A stretch of DNA of 64,000 bases, taken from assembly GCA_033807695.1 (NCBI GenBank), contig CM066302.1, forward strand, positions 2,976,001-3,040,000. Reading direction: 5' to 3'. This DNA is from Daedaleopsis sinensis (Eukaryota; Basidiomycota; Agaricomycetes; Polyporales; Polyporaceae). This document shows, piece by piece, positions 11,569-22,051 of this stretch. The position numbers and the translations under genes were made by a program. The notes beneath the pieces are model-generated. The model had not been told where the DNA came from. It did no database searches and saw nothing but the letters and a program-made list of their open reading frames with translations. Positions within the stretch are counted from its first letter, which is position 1. The number at the start of each line of letters is the position of its first letter.

Positions 11569-13682
11569 TCACGAGAACTGTACACCCTGTGCCAAAGGCG
11601 CCTCATCCGAGAAGTTGAGGGTACATGCGCTCCAGCGGACGTATTGCTTCCACGCATCCCCACCAGACTCGCGGCCCCATCCTGTGCTCTGAAATACAAC
11701 AGTTTAGAGGTAGGGAAAACGTGTATAAATTATGTTCGAGAGGAGCGTACCTTGTTGCCGCCAAACGCGGCACCAATCTCAGCGCCGCTGGTACCAACGT
11801 TGACCTAGAGGGCTTTTAGTTATCCAGCGGTCGTGCGTGCAGCGATTTGCTCACATTCACGATGCCAGCGTCCGAGCCGGCAGGACCTATCCACTTGCCA
11901 ACGTTGCGGATGTCGCGCGTCCAGAGGCTGCTACTGAGACCCTACAGACACGCCAAAGTCAACGGCCTTGTCTTTCGGATCTGAGTCGCAGTGGCTGTCG
12001 AAACACACCTGCGGTACGCCGTTGTTCCATTCAATCGCCTGCTCGAGCTCGTCGAACACGCCGACATTCAACACCGGGGCGAACGTCTCCGTGCTCCACA
12101 CCCGGTCCTTGATGTTCACCTCCTGCGGGATCGCGATCGTCGGCATCACGAAGTTGCCCCCGTCGAGCGGGGCGGGGAGGTCCGTGTACCGCGCGCCGCC
12201 CGTGAGGATCTCCGCACCGGTCTTGAGCAGGTGGTCGACCGCGTCGTGGTACATGCCGACGGCCGCGGGCGAGTGCAGCGGCCCGAGCAGCGTCGCGCGG
12301 TCGAGCGGGTCGCCGGGGCGCACGGACTGATAGAGCGACTCGAGACGCGAGAGGAACTGCTGCACGACCGACGAGTGCAGGTAGAGCCGCCGCGTGGACG
12401 TGCAGCGCTGCCCGGCGGTACCGACCGCCCCGAAGAAGACCGCGGGGACGGCCATGGCGAGGTCCGCGTCAGGCATGACCACGGCAGCTGCGCAAGCGTG
12501 CCCGGTGAGCAACGTGCATGCTATGGCCTCGGTCGCGAGTGGGTTGAGTGGACGCACCGTTGTTCCCGCCGAGCTCGAGCAAGACCTTGCCAAAGCGGGA
12601 CTGGACGACCTTCCCGACCTGCCTGCCGACGGCCTCGCTGCCGGTGAAGGAGACCATGTCGACGTCTGCGCTCTCGACGAGGGCCTCGCCGACCTCCCTG
12701 CCGCCGGTCACCAGCCCAGCGACCGCACCGGGGACGCCGTTCTTCTCCAGCACGCCGGAGATGATCTTGGTCACCGCGATAGCGCAGAGCGGCGTGCTGG
12801 GGGCAGGCTTCCAGAGCGTCGCGTTGCCTGCGGCGAGCGACAGTGCGAGGTTCCAGCCGTAGACCGCGACCGGGAAGTTGAATGCCGAGAGGACGGCGAC
12901 TACACCCAGGGGATTGGGGACTGGCGGTCGTCGCGTCCATAAACGTGTTTATGGAGCAACGCTAGCCATATCACGCACCCTCAAGAATGCTGTGGCCCGG
13001 CCGTTCTGACGCAACTAGTCGTCCGTTCATCATTCGCGACAAGCCAACGGCGTAATCAGCCTGCGCCATAGTTCAAATAGGTTCCGATGTCTGCAAGTAC
13101 TGTGTGAACGACTTACAATGTCTACAAACTCCTGCACCTCTCCCTCTCCCTCTGTCCGAATCTTGCCCATCTCTAGCGAGATGAGTGCGCCCAAGTCATC
13201 TCTCTGCACACGGCGCGCCACGGTTAGTCGCGACCGACGCTGTGAATGTATGCACGTACCTTCGCCGCGAGCGCCTCCCGTATTTGCCTCAGAATCTCGC
13301 CACGCTTCGGTGCAGGAGTGAGTCTGAATACTGTGTACGCCTCCCTGGTGCGGTCGAGTGCTCGCTGGAGCTCAGCAGGAGTGGCCTACATATGGGTTGC
13401 GACAGTGTTCAGTCTCAGGGCGCGCGCTCACGAGTCACTCCCTATGCATGCGTGTCGAGCAGAGCATGTACATACCGTCTTCACGCGGGCGAGGACCTCA
13501 CCAGTCGTCGGGCACACACTCTCCAGGATCCCGCCTGACCCCGCCCATTCGCCGTCGTACACGCCAGGGAGCTCTGCCTCGGTCCGAATGTCCAACGCAT
13601 GCAAGATCGTGGAGGCCCGAGATGAGAGACCCCGAGCGAACGGGGCGCGTCGCAGAGAGGATAGAGTCCGCCTGGAGATCAT
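11569..13682 (-). CDS. Aldehyde dehydrogenase, ALDH7 (antiquitin / aminoadipate-semialdehyde) type, probably mitochondrial
   Basis: An NAD(P)-dependent aldehyde dehydrogenase resembling antiquitin, which oxidises alpha-aminoadipic semialdehyde in lysine catabolism; the substrate here is inferred. The N-terminus [18 protein letters not shown] is Arg/Ser-rich like a mitochondrial presequence. Exons then encode [40 protein letters not shown], the [12 protein letters not shown] nucleotide-binding stretch, the general-base Glu in LLELGGNN, the catalytic Cys in [12 protein letters not shown], and TETFAPVL. The C-terminal exons give [25 protein letters not shown] and [20 protein letters not shown], diagnostic of ALDH7. 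At least seven short introns are needed and all restore frame. A truncated copy of its 5' end lies ~35 kb away at 48.9 kb. Confidence 0.94.
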
Positions 13683-13998
13683 GGTGGTATGACAGTGACC
13701 GACGCCGACGTCTGGTCGCTACTAGAGTTGACCATGATCCGTCCCGAGCGCCTTCAATCCCCGACGCTCAAACAACCGTTGCCGATGCCAGGGCGGCGGA
13801 GTCCCTGTGAGCGACTTCTGCGGCCGGCCAGTAGGATGTCGTATCAAAGAGTGAAGCGTGTATGTTGCACAAGACCACGACAACATACAAATCGTTGGGA
13901 AGTGGGCAAGCATGGTGCAACATACTGCAACATGAGACGTATACAGGATGATGTTCAAGAACGAGGCAATAAAAAGGGCCCAACCGGGAGTTGAACCC
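13568..13998. repeat. Duplicated segment, copy 1 (ALDH7 5' end, promoter, tRNA-Pro 3' fragment)
   Basis: From the first ~115 bp of ALDH7 coding sequence through its upstream region to the tRNA-like 3' end, this stretch matches 48,900-49,316 in the same orientation with scattered substitutions. A divergent patch lies at ~13,910-13,950. At the left edge the match begins at the shared GAGCTCTGCCTCGGTC. On the right it stops inside the tRNA T-arm. Confidence 0.85.
13976..13998 (-). pseudogene. tRNA-Pro 3' fragment (acceptor strand and T-arm only)
   Basis: The bases match the 3' end of the intact tRNA-Pro at 49,307 (acceptor strand and most of the T-stem-loop). The sequence then diverges, so no D-arm, anticodon arm or 5' acceptor strand is present. 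It is either a truncated original or an incomplete copy. The Ngaro element starts about 100 bp further on. Confidence 0.7.
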
Positions 13999-14095
13999 CG
14001 GTTGTGGAACGCTGTGCTGGGGTCACCCTCTGGGACTTCACGCGCACGGATAAGGTGCGTCTCGGGCGAGGCCCGGTGCGAAGCTCGGGCTGACT

Positions 14096-14224
14096 CAAAT
14101 CTCCTGCGCTAACTAGCCTGTGAGACACGGGCTGTACACGCGGTGTTTTGGTACAGACGCCCCGACGCGGCGCGCGAAGGGGCGCCTAAGAGTGATATTC
14201 ATCGAAACCGACAATGCGAACGGT
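14096..14224 (-). repeat. Ngaro B repeat, terminal copy
   Basis: 129 bp, from CAAATCTCCTGCG to CAATGCGAACGGT on the plus strand. It matches 14,680-14,813 except for a 5-bp gap near 14,151. It forms the 3' end of the element in its sense orientation. Confidence 0.92.
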
Positions 14225-14253
14225 TCAAAGTAATACAGGGTGTGGACGGTGGG

Positions 14254-14679
14254 TAGCTGAAAATTCACAGGCTAGTTAAGCTAGCGAGCGAGAGGGAGTA
14301 AGTTAGAGGTTAGCCCTTGAATTACACTCGCGCGACAGAGAGCGACGAGCTAGTTCTTACCTGGCGAGCGAGAGGGAAGAAGCAAGAGGTAAAACCCCTC
14401 TGTCCTTCGCTCTCGCTCGCTATATGGCTGGAGCTGCTCGATCGCTGACTGTGCCGATGCGCGGCGGATGTCCCAATATGGAGCTGCTCGCGCGCGAGCT
14501 GTCCGATGCGCGGCGGATGTTCCGAAAGAGGAAACTGCCCGCGCGCGAGGCTGTCCGATGCGCGGCTCGTGTCCCGGGCTGGGAGTAACTCGAGCGCGAG
14601 TTGTGGTGTAGCGAGCGCGCCCGCGGTGCGCGGCCGACGCGCGGCGATTCGACTAGTGAAAATCACACTTTAAACTCGA
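14254..14679 (-). repeat. Ngaro A repeat, internal copy
   Basis: 426 bp, starting TAGCTGAAAATTC and ending CTTTAAACTCGA on the plus strand. It matches the 5' terminal copy at 19,284-19,709 almost perfectly. Inside are three to four imperfect ~50-bp tandem units, each with a CG-rich palindromic core (CTCGCGCGCGAG or similar) followed by CCGATGCGCGG. The reading frame that spans it is likely incidental. Confidence 0.92.
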
Positions 14680-14813
14680 CAAATCTCCTGCGCTAACTAG
14701 CCTGTGAGACACGGGCTGTACACGCGGTGTTTTGGCTGAGTACAGACGCCCCGACGCGGCGCGCGAAGGGGCGCCTAAGAGTGATATTCATCGAAACCGA
14801 CAATGCGAACGGT
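14680..14813 (-). repeat. Ngaro B repeat, internal copy
   Basis: 134 bp, directly abutting the internal A repeat with no spacer. It carries an extra CTGAG-like pentamer relative to the terminal copy. The A-B junction here is what a circular integration intermediate would contain. Confidence 0.92.
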
Positions 14814-14924
14814 AAAGGACCAAGAGAAAGAAAGTATGTGTGTGGTTTGTTATCGTAAGAGAAGAGGAGAGAGGAAGAGTGATGGAAAGGATTGTCGGAC
14901 AGGCAAGTGGAAACGTGCGAAAAA

Positions 14925-15163
14925 CGCGCGCTAGAAATACTCTCAGCGCGCGTGAGAGAAAAACAGGATCGCGCTAGAACACTCTCAGCGCTGCGGGAAG
15001 GGGGCAGGGGGTAGCGAGACATAGGGAGGCAAAGAGGACGAGGGAGCGCTAGAAATCTCTCAGCGCGCACGTTCAGGACGGGGATGGAGAGAGGAGACTG
15101 AAACAAATGGACGAAAAGGCAGACGAAAAGATTGGCGCGCACTAGAAAACTCTCAGTGCGCGC
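14925..15163 (-). repeat. Four related short hairpins in the Ngaro 3' region
   Basis: Hairpins lie at 14,925-14,952, 14,971-14,991, 15,046-15,066 and 15,135-15,163. Each has a GC-rich stem of 5-9 bp and a conserved 11-12 nt loop, AGAAATACTCTC or close variants on the plus strand. The fourth stem has changed on both arms (CACT with AGTG) so that pairing is kept. They sit between the recombinase stop codon and the B repeat, in the likely 3' UTR of the element transcript. Confidence 0.75.
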
Positions 15164-15181
15164 GCACGGCAGACAGGCGCG

Positions 15182-16195
15182 TCAAAGTGCCGGAGGGGGC
15201 GGGAGTTGTCGCCGCTCGGCGATCATGAGAGCGTGCACTATCAACGGATGTTTTCGGATGTAGACTTGCCAGGACTCCGATGACCATCGTCCGATGGCTT
15301 GGATGGAGGCCGCCGGGACGCCAGCGATTGCTAGCGCGGTGGCTCCTCCCGCGCGCATTGAGTGGCCGCTGATCCTCGAAGAAGGCGGGAAGAAGACCTT
15401 GAGTCGGCGCAGGAACCAGGAGCGGAGTGGCACGATACCCGCTCTTGTGATCCAGAGTTCACAACGGCACGGATATAGGCGATCGCGCGCCGCGAGGTAC
15501 TTCCGGAAAGCGAGCAGGGGGGCGTCACCGTGCACGGCGGAGTCGACAACAATGTTGTTGCCCTCGAAATGGCGATCACTCTTGTGCCTGCGGAGGTCGA
15601 AAGAGAAAGATGCGGCGTGCGTGAGAACTGATGCGCGCCGTGAGATCTTGTCGAAAGATCTCAAATCTCTCCGGTCTGGCCAAACGAGGTCGCCTAGGCG
15701 TAGGAGTGCGTGGAATCCGGTCAAAAATTGCGCGAGGAAAAGCAAGTCGTCGTAGTCCTCGCTGCTGATGAGGGCAACACGAACGCGCTCAATATCGTCT
15801 CGTGCCAAAGGCATTTTGCGGGAGACGGGCTTGCTGTATAGACGCTTCGCGCCTTGGAGCGTGCGCGCCACCAGGGGAGCTTTACGCGCCCGTCGAACGT
15901 CCGGGTAGAACGCCTCGAGCTCGCTGCAGATCCCGGAAAGGTAGGAGTCCACGGAGCGCGGTTCGATGTGATGTGACTGATAGATGACGTAGAGGCTGAG
16001 ATTGTTCTCGGTGGGATTGATGGGAAAACCGTGTATTGAGCAGAAAGTGAGGTAGGAGTTGAGGGCGGACATGTAGCTGGTCTTTGTAGACCGGTCGAGG
16101 GCATGCTCGAGCGCGATCGCGCGCTCATGCAGCAGCCTCTCGAGTGTCCACGCCAGCTGCGGGGGCTGACGCGAACGAGTGGGCGCGGGATTCAT
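15182..16195 (-). CDS. Ngaro tyrosine recombinase
   Basis: A 337-residue site-specific recombinase of the phage-integrase fold, presumed to integrate the circular cDNA. The N-terminal core-binding region includes TKTSYMSALNSYLTFCSIHG. The catalytic residues are visible in order: Arg in TGFHALLRLGDLV, His and Arg in GHSMRAGGATAL, Trp in GRWSSESW, and the nucleophile Tyr in WQVYIRKHP. The ATG overlaps the stop codon of the upstream RT frame as ATGA, which suggests coupled termination-reinitiation. The length matches fungal Ngaro recombinases and there is no break. Confidence 0.92.
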   Translation of the reverse strand: MNPAPTRSRQPPQLAWTLERLLHERAIALEHALDRSTKTSYMSALNSYLTFCSIHGFPINPTENNLSLYVIYQSHHIEPRSVDSYLSGICSELEAFYPDVRRARKAPLVARTLQGAKRLYSKPVSRKMPLARDDIERVRVALISSEDYDDLLFLAQFLTGFHALLRLGDLVWPDRRDLRSFDKISRRASVLTHAASFSFDLRRHKSDRHFEGNNIVVDSAVHGDAPLLAFRKYLAARDRLYPCRCELWITRAGIVPLRSWFLRRLKVFFPPSSRISGHSMRAGGATALAIAGVPAASIQAIGRWSSESWQVYIRKHPLIVHALMIAERRQLPPPPAL

Positions 16196-18106
16196 GATGG
16201 TGATGCCCCCAGCGTCAATCGAGGGGGTATGAAGGGGAACATGGTGAGGAGGGGGTCGATCTCGCAGGCAAGCGCTAGCCTCCCGCGTGAGAGCGCATCG
16301 GCTACGAGGTTGAAACGACCTGGAACGTGGTCCACCCGGAGGTCGAGGTTGATTTCGATCCTGACGTCGACTGCGGAGATGAGGATGACGTTGTATGCGG
16401 GATCGGCGCGGAGGCTGTTGAAAATAGCGACGGCGTTAGTGTTGTCGGAAAGCACTGCAAGCCGCGCTACACGCCGCCCCGACGCCGTCCAGATACGCAC
16501 CCGATGGATCGCGCTGCATATTGCCAACACTTCCATGTAGAAGATGGTTCCCGCTGGTGGGTCGGTGGGCAGCGCCACGTGATAGCCGAGATGGAGCCAG
16601 GGGAAATATATCCCGAGGCCTCGACCTGATGCGTCGACTAGAGCGAATTCGTGCTTGGGATCAGACGGCACGAGGTCGGCTGGGGACCAGATGACGCTGC
16701 GCAAGAAATCCAGGGGCGGGATGCGCTCGAGGTGGGCTGCGAACCACAAGAGGTCGCGTACAATTGCTGTGTTGATGTAGACGTCCGCGTGTTTGTTGAC
16801 TTTCCCGGCGATTTTTGCGTACAGGTTGCAGAGGGCGGGACACAGAAGAGGAGCGATGTTGAGCGCCCAGTTGATGGAGCCTGCGAGGGAAAGGAGTTCG
16901 CCGAGCGGCCGTCGCCGAGCGCGCGAGACATCGCACACGGTGCGCACCAAAAGGAGGAGCTTATCCCTCCGGTCCGGCGGCAGAGTGACAGTGAGCGCTT
17001 CGGTGTCGCATAAAAACCCGATGATAGGGAGTCGAACGTCGTACAGCTGTTTGGGTTTGTCGTGGGGCAGGCCGATGGCATCCCAGCAGGTGAGAAGACG
17101 AGCCTGAGCGGCGGGGAGGAATTTTCGGAAAGGTTCGTACCATTCGACGCGAGAACGGAGTTCGAAACCGAAATTATCGTCGACGTAAGTGCCTACGAAA
17201 TCCACGCTGAAATGCTCCTCGGCAATCCATGCCACGAGGCATAGGAACGCCGCCCAGACGCGCAAAGATCCGCGCCCGCCGAACACGTTGCAGCGATCAA
17301 CGTATCGGAGGCCGTCGACGGTTACGACCTGGCGTATCTGCCAGAAAGGGGATATCGGCATGCGCCGATATGCCTGGGACACGTCCGACTTCCATAGAAC
17401 GAGGGGTAGATTTCCGTGGCGCTCACGCATGCGGCGCAGGTGGGCTCCAAGGACCGGGATCCCGTCCAGCACGGCGCCCTTTACTGATTCCGACCGAATC
17501 ATGGAGTTCAGCGAGTATGGTCCCGCGCTCTGATCGTTTACGAGCCTGAATTTGGAGGAGTTCGGCTTCGGGACGACGTGGACCGGCATGTTATACATTC
17601 CCGGTAAGAGGTCGGCGCCAAACGAAGGGGAGAAACGGCCGAGCGCTATTTCTTCGTCACGTTGATCGCGTAAGAATTGCCGCGCGATTTCGTCTGAGGG
17701 TGGTGCTCGCGTCTCGTCGTGTGTGTCGGGGTAGCTGTCTGGTTTGTCGTCTGCAAACGGCCAAAAACCTTCGCGCAACCCTTTGACGACAGAGAGGACA
17801 AAGGCGGGGTTGGGATGACGAGCCAGGAGCTGCTCGAAACACTCGACATTGATGGGAGTTACGATGCGGAACAGATCAGGGCGCTCCGCTAACGTGCTCA
17901 TGACAGCGCGGTCCTCGCGCGCGGCAGGAGGGACGTCCGGGAGGGGTTCGTGCGAGAGCGACACGGACGCGAACATCTTGACGCTACTGTCCTTATCGCT
18001 CCACACGAATCCGCGCAAGAACCTCGGCGCGGACGCGAGGGCAGGCCGCTCACTGCGCAGCCTGAGTGCATCGGGGCTCGGGGTGTCCGGCGCGTCCGCA
18101 CCGGGC
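16192..18106 (-). CDS. Ngaro reverse transcriptase - RNase H (pol)
   Basis: The reverse transcriptase that copies the element RNA, fused to an RNase H domain. Visible features are NMPVHVVPKPNSSKFRLVND, the LVLWKSDVSQAYRRMPI palm motif, the active-site YVDDN, then an RNase H domain with FALVDASGRGLGIYF, FYMEVLAI, LSDNTNAVAIFN and DHVPGRFNLVADALSR. The frame stays open upstream to 19,281, opposite the gag frame, giving a 1029-codon ORF. The part overlapping gag is low-complexity and probably not pol protein, so I place the functional start near the end of gag. Expression could be by +1 frameshifting from gag or by an internal ATG; the sequence does not decide. Confidence 0.88.
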
Positions 18107-19237
18107 GCAAATGTGCTTGTATCTGCAGTCGTCGGAGCTGTGACGGCATTGGCCGTTGTTCCAGCGCTTGCACGCCTCGTCGCGCTTTCCGACGTGCTTC
18201 GAAGGGCTTGAACGCGGAGACGCGCGAGCCGGTTCGACTCGCCCGCTGGTAATCGCGCCGGCGCCGACTGAATCGATGCACATGATTTTGAGGTCGTGGA
18301 ACGAGCCGAAATCCGTGAGGAGTATGTCGCGAACTGTGCCGACCCGCTTTCGAACGGCTCGGTCGTAATCGATGACTCGGCTTTGCTGTGAGACGGCGAG
18401 TGCACCGAAAAGGGAGACGATATGGGCTTGATAACCGAGGAGTTCGGATTCTCGGTGGGGGAAAGCGAACCGCGTGGCAGCGGCCGTCCTTCCCCATGCG
18501 ATGATCCAGTCGCCAAGCGACTCGACCCGGTGCTTCGGCGCCAGGGTGCGGTAGGAGATCTCGAGATCCCCCACCTTTTGGGCTTGCTTCTCCTGGGTTC
18601 CGAGCGCGTACTGTCCGGTGAGGACGTGATCGAGGTCGACGGCTCCTCCTCGCAAAATGTTTTCCCACTCGACGGCGGGGAATTCGGGTACGCCCACGGT
18701 GTTGAGGAGGTTCCTTCGGGAGAAACGGATATCCTTGCCATACTCGCGGAGGAGTTCGAGCGTCTGCCGGAGTTCAGGCCGTAAGGCGCCCTCGAGGGCG
18801 TCTCCCAAACCCGCCCATGCGAAGCGCTGCGGGTCCGGTTTCGGACGCTTCCGGTCTTGCCCGTCTCCGTCGCGCCCCGTGTCGGAGTCCGAACTGGTTG
18901 TTCCGGAGCGTTCACGTCCTCGGCCCTCCCCTGGCGCCCTCTGGGGCGGAGGAGGTGTGACTCGACCTCCGGGCTGCGGAGACGGTTGGCGAGGGGGATC
19001 CGGCTCTCGGCGCCCCGAGTCGACCTCGTCGAGCATCTTGAGGTAGGAGTCGAAAGTCGACTCAAAAGAGTCGGGGGCGAGTCCGTTCGCCGGTTCATTG
19101 AGGATACCGACGATGCTCCTGAGTGCAGCCGCTCGAGTGATGTCGCCCTTCTTGCACGCTTCGACTCGAGCCTCACACTGCTCAACGGTCTCCCTCTGCG
19201 CTTGCGAGATACCGGCGTCATTTCCATGGTCGGACAT
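18050..19237 (-). CDS. Ngaro gag-like protein
   Basis: A 395-residue frame upstream of pol. It has a charged Pro/Arg-rich region after ~100 residues, then an alpha-helical middle part (RQTLELLREYGKDIRFSRRN, RVESLGDWIIAWGRTAAATR). Near the C-terminus is a Cys/His cluster, CKRWNNGQCRHSSDDCRYKH followed by CARCGRAGH, the type seen in gag proteins of fungal DIRS/Ngaro elements, probably binding nucleic acid. The chosen ATG at 19,237 gives the only long frame with this composition. It lies ~45 bp inside the 5' A repeat boundary. Confidence 0.85.
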   Translation of the reverse strand: MSDHGNDAGISQAQRETVEQCEARVEACKKGDITRAAALRSIVGILNEPANGLAPDSFESTFDSYLKMLDEVDSGRREPDPPRQPSPQPGGRVTPPPPQRAPGEGRGRERSGTTSSDSDTGRDGDGQDRKRPKPDPQRFAWAGLGDALEGALRPELRQTLELLREYGKDIRFSRRNLLNTVGVPEFPAVEWENILRGGAVDLDHVLTGQYALGTQEKQAQKVGDLEISYRTLAPKHRVESLGDWIIAWGRTAAATRFAFPHRESELLGYQAHIVSLFGALAVSQQSRVIDYDRAVRKRVGTVRDILLTDFGSFHDLKIMCIDSVGAGAITSGRVEPARASPRSSPSKHVGKRDEACKRWNNGQCRHSSDDCRYKHICARCGRAGHPEPRCTQAAQ

Positions 19238-19283
19238 ATGGCTGTGTTGATCCGGAAGATGGTGTAACGAAGTGTAACCAAAA

Positions 19284-19709
19284 TAGCTGAAAATTCACAG
19301 GCTAGTTAAGCTAGCGAGCGAGAGGGAGTAAGTTAGAGGTTAGCCCTTGAATTACACTCGCGTGACAGAGAGCGACGAGCTAGTTCTTACCTGGCGAGCG
19401 AGAGGGAAGAAGCAAGAGGTAAAACCCCTCTGTCCTTCGCTCTCGCTCGCTATATGGCTGGAGCTGCTCGATCGCTGACTGTGCCGATGCGCGGCAGATG
19501 TCCCAATATGGAGCTGCTCGCGCGCGAGCTGTCCGATGCGCGGCGGATGTTCCGAAAGAGGAAACTGCCCGCGCGCGAGGCTGTCCGATGCGCGGCTCGT
19601 GTCCCGGGCTGGGAGTAACTCGAGCGCGAGTTGTGGTGTAGCGAGCGCGCCCGCGGTGCGCGGCCGACGCGCGGCTATTCGACTAGTGAAAATCACACTT
19701 TAAACTCGA
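19284..19709 (-). repeat. Ngaro A repeat, 5' terminal copy
   Basis: Terminal copy of the 426-bp A repeat, abutting unique sequence (AAGTTGGCAG) at 19,710. Differences from the internal copy are single bases near 19,368, 19,497 and 19,675. It should contain the element promoter. Confidence 0.92.
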
Positions 19710-22051
19710 TAAGTTGGCAGTGTGGGCAGTATTCGTGGGTTCCTGGGGCGTTTGCAGGACAGGCATCACAGATTCCGGCCGGATACTGATTGTTCTGGTA
19801 CGAAACCCAATTAATAATTAAATAAAGAAAAGAAATTCAAAAAGGAAGGAGGTACGAGGCTAGGATCTACTAGACCTCTTTCCTCCACCTGTATAGATGC
19901 ACAATCGATGCTCCTAAGTTGTGAGACCATCAGTACACTGGGGAAATGTTTCTGAGCCCAAATGTGCCGCTTTTTGGGTTTTTGGAACACAAAATCTCAT
20001 AGGGCGTGCGTGCCAAGGCGCGCAGATAAGTACTGACTCCGCAATCTCGTTTCCATCGGACGCCTGGGAGTAGCCAGGTTTGTGCGGGGACCTGTGAGAA
20101 AGTTACATCATAATGGCACACTAGATATGCGCTTACATTATCGTTGTAATCACTAAGTAATCTCCGACACCTGAATTAGTCTAACACTATGGGGTTTGCC
20201 ATGGCGGCTCTCGGGTGCCGTTGCGGAGTGTTAGAGCGGACGGGGCGGGCTGTTCGGGCTGGACAATGGCGGCGCGCCGATGGAGACTATCGGGCTGCGT
20301 CTGTCCGATGCGGATGCGCAGCGAGATCCCGATGGCGCTCGCAACCCAGTGGGGGCGCGATGACGTCTCTGGCGGGAGGAGGCCAAAATGGTAGCTATTG
20401 TCAGGCCTGGGAAGGCCTGGGCTGTCCATACCAGCTTAGCCCATCGGACCACGCATGGGCAAGTAGACGTTGCCGCCCACAACGTCTCGCCCGCGCTGCT
20501 ATCCCGGTCAGAGGAAGATTACCTCGGCCGTGTCATACGTACCGGTCATTGACCGATGCCCAATGTTATCCATCCGTATTGCGTGCTCTCGCACCCCCCC
20601 TGGCCATGCCCACTCATCTCCGTCAGCTCTCCCTCGCAGCTCACATTAGGAGTGCGAAAGAGCCTTTCTATGACTTTGTATACTCGTATAGCATTACGAT
20701 GTATATGACATTTATTGTGCATATAACCGTAGCAAACATAGCATTATAATACATTGTACAAGTCCCTCCGGGGGTCCGATGTCTACATACCCCTTATGGA
20801 TCGCTTGTGTCGGCAAGACAGCGTGTGTGCGCTTCGCCCCGCCATTCCGGTGGCGCGATGTCTATCTAGTGACTATAGGCCGCCGGGGTCAGCAAACATG
20901 TCTGGACTTGCAGAGCATGAAAGAATACACAGCTCGGAGAAGTCTTTTATAGTACAGCTTCTTTGGGCTATGCTGCCTGGTCACATTTCTGCCGTGAAAA
21001 GGATCAGTCAGTGGTATACTAACCTGAGGTGTCGGACTGTGGACCTGACTCGGCGTCTACTACTACTAGCCTGTGGACCATTCTGAATTAATCTCCGCAA
21101 TTGCACTAGCGGCTGACCTCTCCAGCCCACAGTAGTCATCGGGTACGAGAATCAGACCTGTTTACATAGTTCAATATGTGCTGGATCCCAGAATTACCGG
21201 TGAGAGGCACAGTGTCTGTTGCAGCGCTGAAGTTGCGGCATAGAGTGCTAGTTTCGTTACCGAATATAGTAATTTGCTTACGCACGCTATCTGGTATCAG
21301 TATCTGCCAGTACAATGAGTAGCCGGCCCAGATTCCGCCGTGATCTTGGAAGGCAAAAGAATGTGGATGCAATCCACTTGTAATCTTCACAATCTCTATA
21401 AGACGCGGAATGACCATAAGTCTATCGGGCTCATTCTAAGACAATGACATCAGCGTTGCATAGCAATTGCAAGTATGTTGTATCAGTTACATTTATTCCA
21501 AAACTTACAAGTCAATAGAGCAGCGAGGGTCAGTAGCTGCAGCCTGCAGCTACATATAATCAGCCAGGCTCTCACGACACTCAGGCTGGCGATGTGCACG
21601 GATACTAGATATATTCACAATGCCTATATACTACGTGATTACATGAGGACCAACTATTATAGTACTGACGTAGGCCGTGTAGTACATGGTGGAACACGAC
21701 ACCGAGTTGTGAAAAGAACTTACCGAAAAATACTGACTCAGAGTCGTACAATACGGATCCTCGGGACATCACAGGAGCTCGCAGGGTCAGGATCGTTGGC
21801 TTGCTGGACCATCGGGGGTTGGGGACAAGGAGGAAGAGGCATGACAGGGCGTGTGGAGTAGCAGATCAAGAGGGCCTCTAGCATGAATAACCCAGCAAGC
21901 GGGCTGAGTAGCACCAAAGGAGATGACCGCCAGACGGGCGGGGTTATTTGAGTTCATGCTCAGTTGGCGCGGCCGAAGACTCGGAGACTCGGAGAGCACA
22001 GAGTGGGCGAGGGCAGCAGCGGGGTCGGATTACTGATTTACGGGGATCCAA
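19710..22051. other. AT-richer spacer with no recognisable gene
   Basis: About 2.3 kb of lower GC than the housekeeping blocks. The longest frame (20,189-20,749) has no recognisable motifs and biased composition. I see no paired terminal repeats, tRNA or coding exons with matching splice sites. It is probably decayed repeat DNA. Confidence 0.45.

Larger units (their letters stand above)
14096..19709 (-). mobile_element. Ngaro-type tyrosine-recombinase retrotransposon, apparently complete
   Basis: A 5.6-kb element read on the minus strand. Its repeats have the split-direct-repeat order of Ngaro elements: A (19,709-19,284), three ORFs, B (14,813-14,680), A (14,679-14,254), B (14,224-14,096). 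The two A copies are both 426 bp with about three mismatches. The B copies are 129 and 134 bp and differ by a 5-bp indel. The genes in sense order are gag with a zinc-knuckle-like motif, RT-RNase H, and a tyrosine recombinase with the full catalytic set. No coding frame is broken. Such elements integrate through a circular intermediate and the recombinase, so no target-site duplication is expected and none is visible. Confidence 0.92.

Noticed and set aside
14322..14666. 114-codon frame in each Ngaro A repeat
   Set aside because: Identical in both repeat copies, low complexity, and positioned where non-coding terminal repeats are expected.
14096..19709. CRISPR-like reading of the repeated hairpins or A/B repeats
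   Set aside because: Repeats are few, irregularly spaced and belong to a eukaryotic retroelement; there are no spacers or cas genes.
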